26,110 bases of DNA from Dehalococcoidia bacterium (GTDB taxonomy: Bacteria; Chloroflexota; Dehalococcoidia; GIF9; AB-539-J10), in NCBI GenBank assembly GCA_030621105.1, contig JAUXIH010000004.1, positions 1 to 26,110 on the forward strand, written 5' to 3'. Positions 7,576 through 15,478 of this stretch are shown piece by piece; position 1 is the first letter of the stretch, and the number at the start of each line of letters is the position of its first letter. The translations under genes were made by a program, and so were the position numbers. A model generated the notes under the pieces. The model worked only from the letters and a program-made list of their open reading frames with translations. It did no database searches and was not told the DNA's origin.

Positions 7576-8166
7576 ATGAACTCCACGATATATGATTCTA
7601 AATGGTATGCTCTCAGCCTACGCGAAGACAGGTTACTGGTAAAGAAAATACTCCAGCTTTTAAATCCACAACCGGAGGACACAATTCTCGAGGTGGGGTG
7701 CAGTCGTGGATTCCTAACAAGAAGGATACAGCACTACAGTAAAAACACCCTGGGAATTGATATAAATAGTGAGGCTATCTCCCGGGGAGTAACCAAAAAC
7801 CTAGTTTGCATGGATGCTACAAAGTTAGGTTTCCCCACAAACACCTTTGACAAGATTTACTCTTGCCATGCCATCGAGCATATTCCCGACCTGGAAAAAG
7901 CACTGGGGGAGATGGCCAGGGTGCTAAAAACAAAAGGAAAGCTGGTACTAGTTTATCCTGCAGAACCAATCCGAGGGATTTTTGCCATCAGGGCTTCTAT
8001 CCTGATGTTCAAAAATCCCTTCCACGGCAGGGAAATCCACGTTCATAAACTCAGCCCCAAGACAATACGCAAACTGGCACAAACACATCACATGAGGCAT
8101 GTGGAGAGCCACTTCTCCCTATTAATGAGCCCCCAATATTCTACAGTCCTGCAAAAAGAGAGCTAA
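7576..8166 (+). CDS. Class I SAM-dependent methyltransferase, substrate unknown
   Basis: The 196-residue protein has a clear SAM-binding core: TILEVGCSRGFLTRR (36-50, motif I), the acidic end of strand 2 at Asp62 (LGIDIN), a motif VCMDATKLGFP, and SCHAIEHIPDLEKAL typical of Methyltransf_11/ubiE-like enzymes. The C-terminal part has a hydrophobic patch (IRGIFAIRASILMF) that could contact a membrane or hydrophobic substrate. The reaction cannot be identified. It is unrelated in detail to the other methyltransferase in this window. There is no good SD; it lies 32 nt after proC and is likely translated from the leuS-proC mRNA. The following 63 bp, convergent with the ferredoxin gene, show no clear terminator. 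Confidence 0.85.
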   Translation: MNSTIYDSKWYALSLREDRLLVKKILQLLNPQPEDTILEVGCSRGFLTRRIQHYSKNTLGIDINSEAISRGVTKNLVCMDATKLGFPTNTFDKIYSCHAIEHIPDLEKALGEMARVLKTKGKLVLVYPAEPIRGIFAIRASILMFKNPFHGREIHVHKLSPKTIRKLAQTHHMRHVESHFSLLMSPQYSTVLQKES

Positions 8167-8229
8167 TAACAACAGGTAGCTTGTATTCCAACAACAGATA
8201 CAGGAAACTTAGGTCACCAAACTTTCATT

Positions 8230-8496
8230 TTAGGAGACATTGGGAGTTTCCCCAGGATGCATCTTTTGCCACTTATCTAATAGCTGATCATGGGTTTCCT
8301 GATGCTCCGGATCAGGCACACAAGCATCTACAGGACACACTTCAGCACATTTTGACGACTCATGAGCACCAACACACTCAGTACACTTTTCAGAGTCAAT
8401 CACGAAGATAGTTTCTCCCTCGCTAATTGCCTGATTGGGACATTCTGCTGCGCAAACCCCACAGCTTATACAATCATCAGTAATCTTATACGCCAC
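8230..8496 (-). CDS. 2[4Fe-4S] ferredoxin, Alvin/YfhL type
   Basis: The 88-residue protein has two cluster motifs. The first is CISCGVCAAECP (Cys 9, 12, 15, 19). The second has an 8-residue spacer between its second and third cysteines (Cys 38, 41, 50, 54). That inserted loop and the helical C-terminal tail (about 65-80) are hallmarks of Allochromatium-type (YfhL) ferredoxins, which carry electrons at very low potential. An extra cysteine is at 59. The start is GTG, supported by AGGAGG 8 nt upstream. It sits downstream of coaD on the same strand with an 82-nt gap containing its own -10 element. No partner oxidoreductase is nearby, so its electron acceptor is unknown. Confidence 0.95.
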   Translation of the reverse strand: MAYKITDDCISCGVCAAECPNQAISEGETIFVIDSEKCTECVGAHESSKCAEVCPVDACVPDPEHQETHDQLLDKWQKMHPGETPNVS

Positions 8497-8537
8497 CTTG
8501 TCTACCTCCTGTACACCTTAATAATTTTGGCACTTAT

Positions 8538-8543
8538 ATTATA
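8538..8543 (-). promoter_or_regulatory. -10 element upstream of the ferredoxin gene
   Basis: A perfect TATAAT is read on the minus strand in the coaD-ferredoxin gap, 41 nt before the GTG start. No convincing -35 is found at 16-18 bp, so this is tentative. Confidence 0.3.
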
Positions 8544-8578
8544 CTGTGTTTACCCTCACCACACGAGGAGTCTTGGAA

Positions 8579-9061
8579 CTACCCACAGGAAAATTTTTCC
8601 CTGAGTGCCCGTTCCACATGGTCAGGAACCATACCTGCGACAGACCCACCACACCTGGCAACTTCCTTTATAAGGCTAGAACTAATACATTGGTACTGAT
8701 GTGTTGTCATCAAACAAAGCAACTCGACATTTGGAGCTAGTTTTTTATTCATCTCAGCCATCTCAAACTCTTTCTCAAAATCAGAATTCATCCTCAATCC
8801 CCGAATCATCATTTTGCTTGACATCCTTCGCACAAAATCCACGGTGAGACCATCATAAGTTTCAACATATACATTCGGCAGATCAGTTATTGCCCCCCTT
8901 ACCATATCCACTCGCTGCTCCACAGAAAAGAGCATTACTTTGTCTGGCCTATCATAAACACCAATAACAAGCCTATCAAAAAGAGTAGCTGCCCGCCTTA
9001 TAATATCCACATGCCCATTGGTAATAGGATCAAAGCTACCAGGATAAACTACTATGCCCAT
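8579..9061 (-). CDS. coaD: Phosphopantetheine adenylyltransferase
   Basis: The 160-residue nucleotidyltransferase makes dephospho-CoA from phosphopantetheine and ATP in CoA synthesis. The GSFDPITNGH motif (8-17) contains the T/HxGH nucleotidyltransferase signature, and the second signature ISSSLIKEVA lies near the C-terminus. The RGLRMNSDFEKEFEMAEMN segment is characteristic of CoaD. The length is the family norm. The start codon overlaps the last 10 nt of rsmD, implying coupled translation. The rsmD-coaD pairing is common in bacteria. Confidence 0.97.
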   Translation of the reverse strand: MGIVVYPGSFDPITNGHVDIIRRAATLFDRLVIGVYDRPDKVMLFSVEQRVDMVRGAITDLPNVYVETYDGLTVDFVRRMSSKMMIRGLRMNSDFEKEFEMAEMNKKLAPNVELLCLMTTHQYQCISSSLIKEVARCGGSVAGMVPDHVERALREKFSCG

Positions 9062-9609
9062 AACTCACTCCTCCGATACATTGAAACCATGGTATCACCG
9101 TACCGACGTTGCTTTATCAATTCCAATTCACTGCAAGCAACACCGAGCGAAACACGACTGGAATGACAAACCACAATTATAGTATTCCTATCAACAAGAT
9201 CTGATTTGGCCAACCGGGTCAACACGCTGTTTATAGAAGTATCTGAATATGGAGGGTCAGCAAATACAACATCATATTTACTGCTTAGTTTCGGAATTAT
9301 CTCTCCTACCTCATAGCAATAAACATGAGCATTGGATAAGAATCCTGTACGGCGTAAATTGTCATCAATAATGCGACAACATTCCCTATTCTGGTCTACA
9401 AAGTCCACCCAGCCCCCCCCTTGACTAAGAGATTCGATACCCAAAGCCCCACTCCCTGCATACAAATCAAGAATTCGAGATTCATTAAGGCAGCAAGTTT
9501 GCAACATTGAAAGAATAGCCTGCTTTACCAGGCTGGTCGTTGGCCGCACCATCCCTTTACTGGGAACCTTTAGATAAATCCCTTTAGCCTTACCGCTAGT
9601 AACTCGCAT
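9052..9609 (-). CDS. rsmD: 16S rRNA (guanine966-N2)-methyltransferase
   Basis: The 185-residue protein has motif I ILDLYAGSGALGIES (46-60) and the catalytic DPPY (118-121) of N2-guanine methylases. The N-terminus MRVTSGKAKG matches the conserved RsmD start, which fixes the ATG. RsmD methylates G966 of 16S rRNA in 30S assembly. There is no SD. A strong sigma-70-like promoter lies so close that the leader is only about 8 nt. The gene overlaps coaD by 10 nt. Confidence 0.95.
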   Translation of the reverse strand: MRVTSGKAKGIYLKVPSKGMVRPTTSLVKQAILSMLQTCCLNESRILDLYAGSGALGIESLSQGGGWVDFVDQNRECCRIIDDNLRRTGFLSNAHVYCYEVGEIIPKLSSKYDVVFADPPYSDTSINSVLTRLAKSDLVDRNTIIVVCHSSRVSLGVACSELELIKQRRYGDTMVSMYRRSELWA

Positions 9610-9624
9610 TTACACAACCGTAAA

Positions 9625-9653
9625 ATTATACTGTGGAGGTTACGGCATTTCAA
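9625..9653 (-). promoter_or_regulatory. Promoter of rsmD-coaD with very short leader
   Basis: On the minus strand TTGAAA (9653-9648) and TATAAT (9630-9625) are 17 bp apart, close to consensus. The predicted start is near 9618 and the rsmD ATG is at 9609, with no SD between. The remaining gap to hpt (9654-9736) shows no clear terminator or gene. Confidence 0.65.
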
Positions 9654-9736
9654 GCAATATGACTGAAACTAAAATTACGGAATAACTCTGTCATCAGCTT
9701 CGGGAACAAATAATACACGATAAAGTAAATCATGGG

Positions 9737-11194
9737 CTATTTCATGGAATTCAGGTCTCCGTGTACTTGTGACACCTCCGGATTCAGTAAGCCGATAAAA
9801 GGCAAGTTGCGATACTCCTCCTTGTAGTCCAGCCCATAGCCAACAACAAACCGATCAGGTATCTCAAATCCAACATACTTAAGGGGGATATCTACAAGCC
9901 GCCGCGCGCGCTTATCAAGCAAAGTGCAAATATTAAGACTAAGAGGATTATGGGCACGAAGATGAGTGAGAAGGTAATTCAGCGTCATTCCTGTATCCAC
10001 GATATCTTCAACCATCAGCACATGCTTGTTAGTTATACTGCTATCAAGATCTTTGGTAATCTTCACCACCTGGCCATCCCCCCCATAGTTTGATATAGCC
10101 ATAAAATCCACTGTGACAGGCAGGGAAATCTGTTGAATGATGTCAGCCATAAAACAAATAACACCCCTCAGGACTCCAACCATAACTATCTGTTGGCCAG
10201 CATAGTCACGAGAGATCTGCTTAGCCAAAATTTTCACGCGACGCTGAATTTGACTGCGGCTGAAAAGCACTTTGTTGACTTGACCTATCTTGACTTCGCC
10301 CAATGGGCCATAGCCATATTTAACCAATAATTTTACAAAATCATCCTTGGCAAGTAATTTTATGTTAACATCGGGGTAAAGCTGCTTGAGTTGCCGTACT
10401 TTGCGATTCTTTTCAGTTATTAAGCTTTGCTTCAACGTAGTGAGCTCCACATACAAATCCAGCTCAGGCAAGTAGAAGTCCGGCGTAAACATCTCAGCTA
10501 TAGCTCCCTCTTTCCAGCAAAGGGGAAATGCGCGAGGTTCATAAAGCCATTCAATGCGATAGAAATCCAGAAGTTTGGCAAACTCAGATTCGCTTGGATG
10601 GGCGAAACTGGCTGGACGCAGCGACGCAGTAGGCAATTGAGGCGCTTCAGTCAAGAGTATATGTTTCCTGTCTTTCTCGTATTCCTGTTTCAGTACTTGC
10701 TTCGACTCTGTTCGCTCCAATATAACTGCACAGATATCGACAACGCTGCGAAGGAAACTGTTATCCGATTCTGAGAACTGGTGAGGGTCATGAGTATAAA
10801 CTCTCATTTCCCCAACAACCTCATCCTGCTTAATGATAGGAACTCCTAATATGGAGGAGATCCTCTGTGCCTCTGCTGTCTGATGATGCTGCACTCTCTC
10901 ATCTTTGGTAGCATCCGCAACAAACACCGTTTCGCCATCAAGAATTTCGGGAAGGCTTTTACGAGCATCAAGGGGTCCTTTTTTCAAGTAGATATCGCTG
11001 AGACCATAAGCTCCGGCAGTAAGTAAATATTCATGTTGTGGCGCCAGAAAGGAAATACGACAGCCATTCGCATGTACCGCTTTGGCAGCACTCTTAGCTA
11101 TGGAATTATAAACCTTCCTGGAGCTAAGTGCGGAGTTGGCTACTTTGGTTATTCGCTTCAGAGCTGAATAGTAACTACCCCTGCGGTTGCCCAT
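9737..11194 (-). CDS. hpt: GAF domain - nuclease-fold-like domain - hypoxanthine phosphoribosyltransferase fusion
   Basis: The 485-residue protein has three parts. Residues about 10-165 form a GAF sensor domain (for example SILGVPIIKQDEVVGEMRVY). Residues about 203-290 resemble a PD-(D/E)XK nuclease-like core, with FTPDFYLP (236-243, D239) and YVELTTLKQS (248-257, E250), then a basic KNRKVRQLK helix; the usual E-x-K lysine is threonine, so activity is doubtful. Residues about 305-470 are a complete HPRT domain with the PRPP-binding loop VEDIVDTGMT (395-404). HPRT converts hypoxanthine or guanine to IMP or GMP. From memory, the middle-domain-HPRT pairing occurs in other Chloroflexi and Actinobacteria; the GAF addition looks rarer. 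It follows nrdJ by 12 nt, tying purine salvage to deoxynucleotide supply in one operon. HPRT and GAF calls are firm; the middle domain is inferred. Confidence 0.9.
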   Translation of the reverse strand: MGNRRGSYYSALKRITKVANSALSSRKVYNSIAKSAAKAVHANGCRISFLAPQHEYLLTAGAYGLSDIYLKKGPLDARKSLPEILDGETVFVADATKDERVQHHQTAEAQRISSILGVPIIKQDEVVGEMRVYTHDPHQFSESDNSFLRSVVDICAVILERTESKQVLKQEYEKDRKHILLTEAPQLPTASLRPASFAHPSESEFAKLLDFYRIEWLYEPRAFPLCWKEGAIAEMFTPDFYLPELDLYVELTTLKQSLITEKNRKVRQLKQLYPDVNIKLLAKDDFVKLLVKYGYGPLGEVKIGQVNKVLFSRSQIQRRVKILAKQISRDYAGQQIVMVGVLRGVICFMADIIQQISLPVTVDFMAISNYGGDGQVVKITKDLDSSITNKHVLMVEDIVDTGMTLNYLLTHLRAHNPLSLNICTLLDKRARRLVDIPLKYVGFEIPDRFVVGYGLDYKEEYRNLPFIGLLNPEVSQVHGDLNSMK

Positions 11195-11206
11195 TCATTT
11201 CACCAT

Positions 11207-13768
11207 TCATTCACATTTAGTAAACCCACAATTGGGACAAATGCTACATCCCTCTTGATAAACCAATGTGGCACCACAATCAGGACATTGCCCTCCTACC
11301 CCACTGGATGCATGGACCACTGTAGCCTCATCGTTGTTAACTAGAGTGTTATCAGGCACTACTGGAGTATCTTGCACCAAGAGCATCTCCGAGCCACTGA
11401 AACTCTCACCACTACCGCTATCACCATATTTCTGCAGCACGCTAGCGATAGCATCAGCACATGAGAGAACAGCATGTCCTTTCTCCCACGCAATGAAAGG
11501 ACAACGTATGCCACGGAGATGTCTGACAATGGAATCTACCTCTATTCCAGACCTCAAAGCTAAAGAAATGAGACGGCTAATCGCCTCCAGCTGTGCCGCA
11601 GCACAACCTCCAGCTTTACCTAAAGTAGCAAAAACCTCAAATATGCCCTGGTCATCAAAGTTAACCGTGACATAAATATAGCCACACCCAGTACTGACCC
11701 TTTCAGTGATACCACGAGTAACTTTAGGCCTTTTCCGGGGAAACAATCCTCCCTCAGTTTTTCTTGCCCCGTCTCCCACAGTAAGAACTTGACCAGCCCG
11801 ACTTCCATCCCTGTAGATAGTTATTCCCTTTAATCCTTCATGGTAAGCTAACATATAAACCCTAGCTACATCCTCACGGGTAGCATTATGGGGGAAATTG
11901 ACTGTTTTAGAAACAGCGCTATCAGTAAACTTTTGAAAAGCTGCTTGCATTTTAACATGCCACTCTGGCGCAATATCATGAGCAGTAACAAATAACTCTT
12001 TTACCTCCGATGATATATCAGACATATCCTTGAGTCTTTTCCCCTCAGCTAAATCCTTCATCAGGTCTGAGGAATAAAAGCCACCTTGCTTAGCAGCCTC
12101 TTCAAAATACGGGTTTATCTCTATGAATTCCTCGCCATCTAAAATGTGCCGCTTGTAACTCAGTGCAAATGCAGGTTCGATCCCGCTAGAGCAATTCGCG
12201 ATGATACTCAGACTACCAGTAGGGGCAATAGTCGTGCGAGAAGCATTGCGGTATCGGGGACCATCGGCCACATCGTAAATGCTTCCTTCAAAGGCAGGAA
12301 AGACACCCCTCTCCTTCCCCAATTCTATAGAAGCCTCGTTAGATTTATCGGAGATAAAATAAGCTATCTCCTTTGCCACAGTAAGTCCTCGCTCACTATT
12401 GTAGGGAATACCAAGCTGAAACAACATGTCAGCGAAACCCATCACCCCCAAACCTATCTTTCTGGTAGTCTTGGTAGCCCTGTCGATATCAGGCAAAGGA
12501 AAGCAATTAACGTCGATAACATCATCAAGGAAGCGGACAGCACTCCTGACCGTACGATACAATCTGTCATAGTCAATTTCCACTCCCCCCCCTTGGTGCA
12601 CCAGCATATGGGATAAATTTATCGAGCCCAGATTACAGGACTCAAAAGGAAGCAGGGGTTGCTCTCCACAAGGATTGGTGCTCTCTATCCTGCCCAGTTG
12701 TGGCGTAGGATTGTACCTGTTTACCTGGTCAATGAATACAATGCCTGGATCTCCAACACTCCAGGCCATATCCACTATGGAGTCAAACATTCCTCGGGCA
12801 TCGACCTCGCCAGTCACTTCACCTGTTCGCGGGTTGATTAGCTGATATTGAGCGCCTTGTTCCACTGCCCGCATAAAACTATCAGTTATGGCAACTGATA
12901 GATTGAAATTGGTCAAGGCATCAGGATCCCTCTTGACCGTGATGAAATGAAAAATATCTGGGTGGTCTACCACCAATATTGCCATATTGGCCCCACGTCG
13001 CATACCACCTTGCTTAATCACATCTGTAGTAGTATCAAAGGTACGCATAAAAGAAATAGGCCCACTGGCAACCCCTCCGGTTGAGCCAACTATATCCTTT
13101 TCAGGCCTCAGCCGAGAGAAGGAAAATCCCGTACCTCCCCCGCTTTGATGTATCAGGGCAGTACATTTAACCGCATCAAAAATAGATTCCATAGAATCTT
13201 CAATGGGAATAACAAAACAGGCTGACAATTGCCCCAACTTGCGGCCAGCATTCATCAGGGTTGGAGAATTAGGGAGGAAATCCAAATTCGCCATGAGCTG
13301 ATAGAAAGTCTCCTCCCATGCAGAAACATCTTTTGTGGAACCGTAATTGTGCTCAGCGAAGGCTATATGTCGAGCTACACGTCGAAATAGCTCCTGAGGA
13401 GTCTCAGCAACCTTACCTGTCGCATCTTTAGACAAATATCTCCTCTCCAAAACCCGCGAAGCATTATCACTAAGCTCAATTCCCGAGATAACCTTGGTTC
13501 CTGACTGGGGGGAAAATTCCTCATCAGCAAGAACCTCGTTAATCATATCCTGCAGCTCAGGTGACGATACCCCACGCGATGGGGAGATAAACGTCTCCAT
13601 ACCAGGTAACGGTCGAACTACTCTTAACTTCTCGGTTACCTGCTCGGTAAACTTCTCCAGCATCTTCCGGTCAGTTATCCCCGTGGACTCAGCAGCAGCA
13701 AAAACAGCTTGAGCTACCTGCTCCTGAGTAGCGAATTTAACTCGATTGGATTTTCTGCCTGCGCGCAT
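11207..13768 (-). CDS. nrdJ: Adenosylcobalamin-dependent (class II) ribonucleotide reductase
   Basis: The 853-residue enzyme reduces ribonucleotides using a B12-generated thiyl radical. Residues about 8-85 look like a degenerate ATP-cone without the usual VxKRDG start. The catalytic barrel has PNSPTLMNAG (166-175), the redox cysteine in LSACF (C184), the active-site NPCGEQ (365-370, C367 and E369) and the second redox cysteine in ESCNLGS (C378). APTGSLSIIANCSSGIEPA follows. The C-terminus has a TSCPD domain (about 690-785) and a four-cysteine zinc ribbon (about 828-853), the normal layout of long NrdJ. It lies 25 nt after nrdR and 12 nt before hpt. No cobalamin riboswitch is seen; regulation is expected through NrdR. 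Confidence 0.97.
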   Translation of the reverse strand: MRAGRKSNRVKFATQEQVAQAVFAAAESTGITDRKMLEKFTEQVTEKLRVVRPLPGMETFISPSRGVSSPELQDMINEVLADEEFSPQSGTKVISGIELSDNASRVLERRYLSKDATGKVAETPQELFRRVARHIAFAEHNYGSTKDVSAWEETFYQLMANLDFLPNSPTLMNAGRKLGQLSACFVIPIEDSMESIFDAVKCTALIHQSGGGTGFSFSRLRPEKDIVGSTGGVASGPISFMRTFDTTTDVIKQGGMRRGANMAILVVDHPDIFHFITVKRDPDALTNFNLSVAITDSFMRAVEQGAQYQLINPRTGEVTGEVDARGMFDSIVDMAWSVGDPGIVFIDQVNRYNPTPQLGRIESTNPCGEQPLLPFESCNLGSINLSHMLVHQGGGVEIDYDRLYRTVRSAVRFLDDVIDVNCFPLPDIDRATKTTRKIGLGVMGFADMLFQLGIPYNSERGLTVAKEIAYFISDKSNEASIELGKERGVFPAFEGSIYDVADGPRYRNASRTTIAPTGSLSIIANCSSGIEPAFALSYKRHILDGEEFIEINPYFEEAAKQGGFYSSDLMKDLAEGKRLKDMSDISSEVKELFVTAHDIAPEWHVKMQAAFQKFTDSAVSKTVNFPHNATREDVARVYMLAYHEGLKGITIYRDGSRAGQVLTVGDGARKTEGGLFPRKRPKVTRGITERVSTGCGYIYVTVNFDDQGIFEVFATLGKAGGCAAAQLEAISRLISLALRSGIEVDSIVRHLRGIRCPFIAWEKGHAVLSCADAIASVLQKYGDSGSGESFSGSEMLLVQDTPVVPDNTLVNNDEATVVHASSGVGGQCPDCGATLVYQEGCSICPNCGFTKCE

Positions 13769-13793
13769 CTTTCCCCGTGCCCTCCCCCAACCG

Positions 13794-14303
13794 CTAGGCT
13801 GAATGATCTACAAGCTGGGAAGGTAATAGTGACAGCTGTCCTGATGCTGCCTCAGCACTGCTCCCAGCTAAACTATCTACTTCTTGCTTCAAGACACCAA
13901 TATCATCAAACTTGCGATAAACACTGGCAAAACGAATATACGCTATATGATCCAAATTTTTAAGCCCTTCCATAACCATATCCCCAATCAAAGAGCTAGG
14001 AAATTCAAGCTTACCCGAGCGATAGAGATCAGCTTCAATATTATCAATGAGTTCATCCACAGCACCTATCGGAATAGGACGTTTCTCGCAGGCCTTACGA
14101 ATCCCAGAAGCCAGCTTACCCCGATTGAACTCCTCGCGGCGATTATCATTCTTAATGACAAAGATACTATGAGCTTGCACACGCTCATACGTAGTAAAGC
14201 GAGAGCCACAAGCAAGACATTTCCTGCGCCGCCTTACCCCTTCATCCAGACTTCTCGAGTCCACTACCCTCGATTGCCAGCCACCACAATAAGGACACTT
14301 CAT
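13794..14303 (-). CDS. nrdR: NrdR transcriptional repressor of ribonucleotide reductase genes
   Basis: The 169-residue protein has a zinc ribbon at the N-terminus (Cys 3, 6, 29, 32) that binds DNA, then an ATP-cone (about 49-139) that senses ATP/dATP. An upstream ATG would add 28 residues, but the family always begins MKCPYCG, so the start is placed at 14303; a GGGGG 7 nt upstream may serve as SD. The longer frame would also run through the NrdR box and promoter, which argues against it. The C-terminal extension beyond the ATP-cone (about 140-169) is polar and variable. It heads nrdR-nrdJ-hpt and is probably autoregulated. Confidence 0.97.
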   Translation of the reverse strand: MKCPYCGGWQSRVVDSRSLDEGVRRRRKCLACGSRFTTYERVQAHSIFVIKNDNRREEFNRGKLASGIRKACEKRPIPIGAVDELIDNIEADLYRSGKLEFPSSLIGDMVMEGLKNLDHIAYIRFASVYRKFDDIGVLKQEVDSLAGSSAEAASGQLSLLPSQLVDHSA

Positions 14304-14335
14304 AAAATTGCCCCCAACATCTATACTACTTAGAA

Positions 14336-14364
14336 ATTCTACCACTATATATAGTGACATGCAA
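14336..14364 (-). promoter_or_regulatory. Promoter of the nrdR-nrdJ-hpt operon
   Basis: On the minus strand TTGCAT (14364-14359) and TAGAAT (14341-14336) are 17 bp apart. Transcription would start near 14329, giving a leader of about 26 nt. The NrdR box fills the spacer. Confidence 0.65.
14343..14356. promoter_or_regulatory. NrdR box (operator)
   Basis: CACTATATATAGTG is a perfect 14-bp palindrome matching the core of the NrdR-box consensus (ACACWATATATWGTGT). It lies wholly between the -35 and -10 of the nrdR promoter, so bound NrdR would block RNA polymerase. NrdR sites usually come in pairs about 31-32 bp apart; only this one is clear. Confidence 0.8.
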
Positions 14365-14379
14365 TGGCCCAATTCTTGA

Positions 14380-14493
14380 ATGGGCACTAAAGTTAAGAGG
14401 GTTGTTGCTCACTGCACAGAGAGCTTGCTATTACTGCCATAACTATATGGGCACTTATCATTTAGCAGGTTGCTATTGAAATACCATGGGCAC
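14380..14493 (-). repeat. Three copies of octamer GTGCCCAT between pyrF and nrdR
   Basis: On the minus strand GTGCCCAT occurs at 14387-14380, 14454-14447 and 14493-14486, all in the same orientation, in the 202-bp pyrF-nrdR gap. The spacings are 67 and 39 bp. The leftmost copy is also part of an imperfect hairpin (14367-14385) just upstream of the nrdR promoter. Function unknown; a repeated regulator site is one possibility. Confidence 0.55.
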
Positions 14494-14505
14494 GCAGTAA
14501 CAAAA

Positions 14506-15321
14506 CTAATCAGATGTTACTCCGCCGGAATCAACCAGATAAAGATTAATCTGGTCACGAATTTTCTTAGCTGTACTCCTCGCAGCTTCAGCAAAATCAG
14601 CATCTCTCGAGGCATATAAAATCTGGCGCGACACAGCAATAATCGCCTTGCCTCCTCCAATACCAACTCCATAACCAATCGCTGAAGCTAAATCTCCCCC
14701 CTGGGCACCAATGCCAGGGATAAGTAAATGCATGGAGGGACACATCGAGCGGACTTTCTCTAATTCCTTAGGATAAGTAGCTCCTACCACAAGTCCAACA
14801 TTACCATGCACATTCCACTCTTTCGCCTTTGCTGCCACCGCCATATATAGGGGTAAGCCATCAATACTAAGATCCTGAAAATCTGAGGAACCCAAATTCG
14901 ACGTCCGACAAAGAATGAATATCCCCTTAGCACTATAGCTAATAAACGGTTCTATAGAATCGAAGCCAAGGTAAGGACTGACAGTAATAGCATCAAAGTT
15001 GAAAACCGAGAACAAAGCTCGGGCATAAGCCTCGGCACTATGGCCTACATCTCCACGCTTAGCATCGCCAATTATGGGAATACTATCTGGTATATACTCA
15101 ATAGTCCGTTGCAGGGTAACAAGTCCAGGAATACCCAACGCCTCATAAAAGGCCAAATTAGGTTTATAGGCACATACCAGATCTTTTGTAGCATCGACAA
15201 TAGCTTTGTTGAACTCAAGAACACCTGAAAGCGGCATGTGCGCAGGATCAGGATCGAGCCCAACACAAAGTAAACTCTTATTCTTCTCGCTGGCAGCCAG
15301 TAACTTGTCGGTAAAGTTCAT
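14506..15321 (-). CDS. pyrF: Orotidine 5'-phosphate decarboxylase, type 2
   Basis: The 271-residue TIM-barrel enzyme makes UMP in pyrimidine synthesis. The catalytic IGDAKRGDVGHSAEAYA stretch (84-100) gives the Asp-Lys-Asp triad residues D86, K88 and D91; the DAKRGD form and length are those of the type 2 subgroup. LLCVGLDPDP (17-26) and the phosphate-binding region near IPGIGAQGGDL are also present. The start MNFTDKLLAA is the family's usual one. No SD precedes it, and a -10 element is only 11 nt upstream. Transcribed toward nrdR, it may contribute read-through into that operon. Confidence 0.97.
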   Translation of the reverse strand: MNFTDKLLAASEKNKSLLCVGLDPDPAHMPLSGVLEFNKAIVDATKDLVCAYKPNLAFYEALGIPGLVTLQRTIEYIPDSIPIIGDAKRGDVGHSAEAYARALFSVFNFDAITVSPYLGFDSIEPFISYSAKGIFILCRTSNLGSSDFQDLSIDGLPLYMAVAAKAKEWNVHGNVGLVVGATYPKELEKVRSMCPSMHLLIPGIGAQGGDLASAIGYGVGIGGGKAIIAVSRQILYASRDADFAEAARSTAKKIRDQINLYLVDSGGVTSD

Positions 15322-15332
15322 TACACCGATAA

Positions 15333-15341
15333 ATAATATCA
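15333..15341 (-). promoter_or_regulatory. Extended -10 element of pyrF
   Basis: On the minus strand TGATATTAT (15341-15333) is an extended -10 (TGn + TATTAT). The pyrF ATG follows after 11 nt, predicting a leader of only about 4 nt. The -35 region (TTTAAT, 15361-15356) is weak, as is common with extended -10 promoters. Confidence 0.4.
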
Positions 15342-15412
15342 GGAGCTATTTCCAAATTAAAGCTTCATGCCTACAGGACATGTCCTCACACACACTAGGA
15401 AGAACTCCGTAT

Positions 15413-15451
15413 ATAGGAGAGAGCAGGGGCTGATCTAGTGCTCTCTCCTAT
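15413..15451. repeat. 13-bp perfect inverted repeat between ftsZ and pyrF
   Basis: ATAGGAGAGAGCA (15413-15425) and TGCTCTCTCCTAT (15439-15451) are exact reverse complements separated by 13 nt. A transcript from ftsZ would form a stable hairpin here, 28 nt after its stop codon. No U-run follows on either strand, so it is an atypical terminator, an RNA-stability element, or a protein site. Confidence 0.6.
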
Positions 15452-15478
15452 TATACTACAGCGAAACATAAAGAAGCC

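Noticed and set aside
9920..10600. TilS-HPRT type fusion
   Set aside because: The segment before HPRT lacks the SGGxDS motif of TilS and instead resembles a nuclease-like fold.
14304..14387. Longer nrdR start adding 28 residues
   Set aside because: The added residues are not like NrdR, and the frame crosses the promoter and NrdR box; the family starts at MKCPYCG.
14304..14505. Cobalamin riboswitch controlling nrdJ
   Set aside because: No B12-box-like sequence or suitable fold is visible; the region is explained better by the NrdR box and the octamer repeats.
15375..15386. Palindrome AGGACATGTCCT as an operator
   Set aside because: A 12-bp palindrome is expected about six times by chance in a window of this size, and it is not tied to a clear promoter element.
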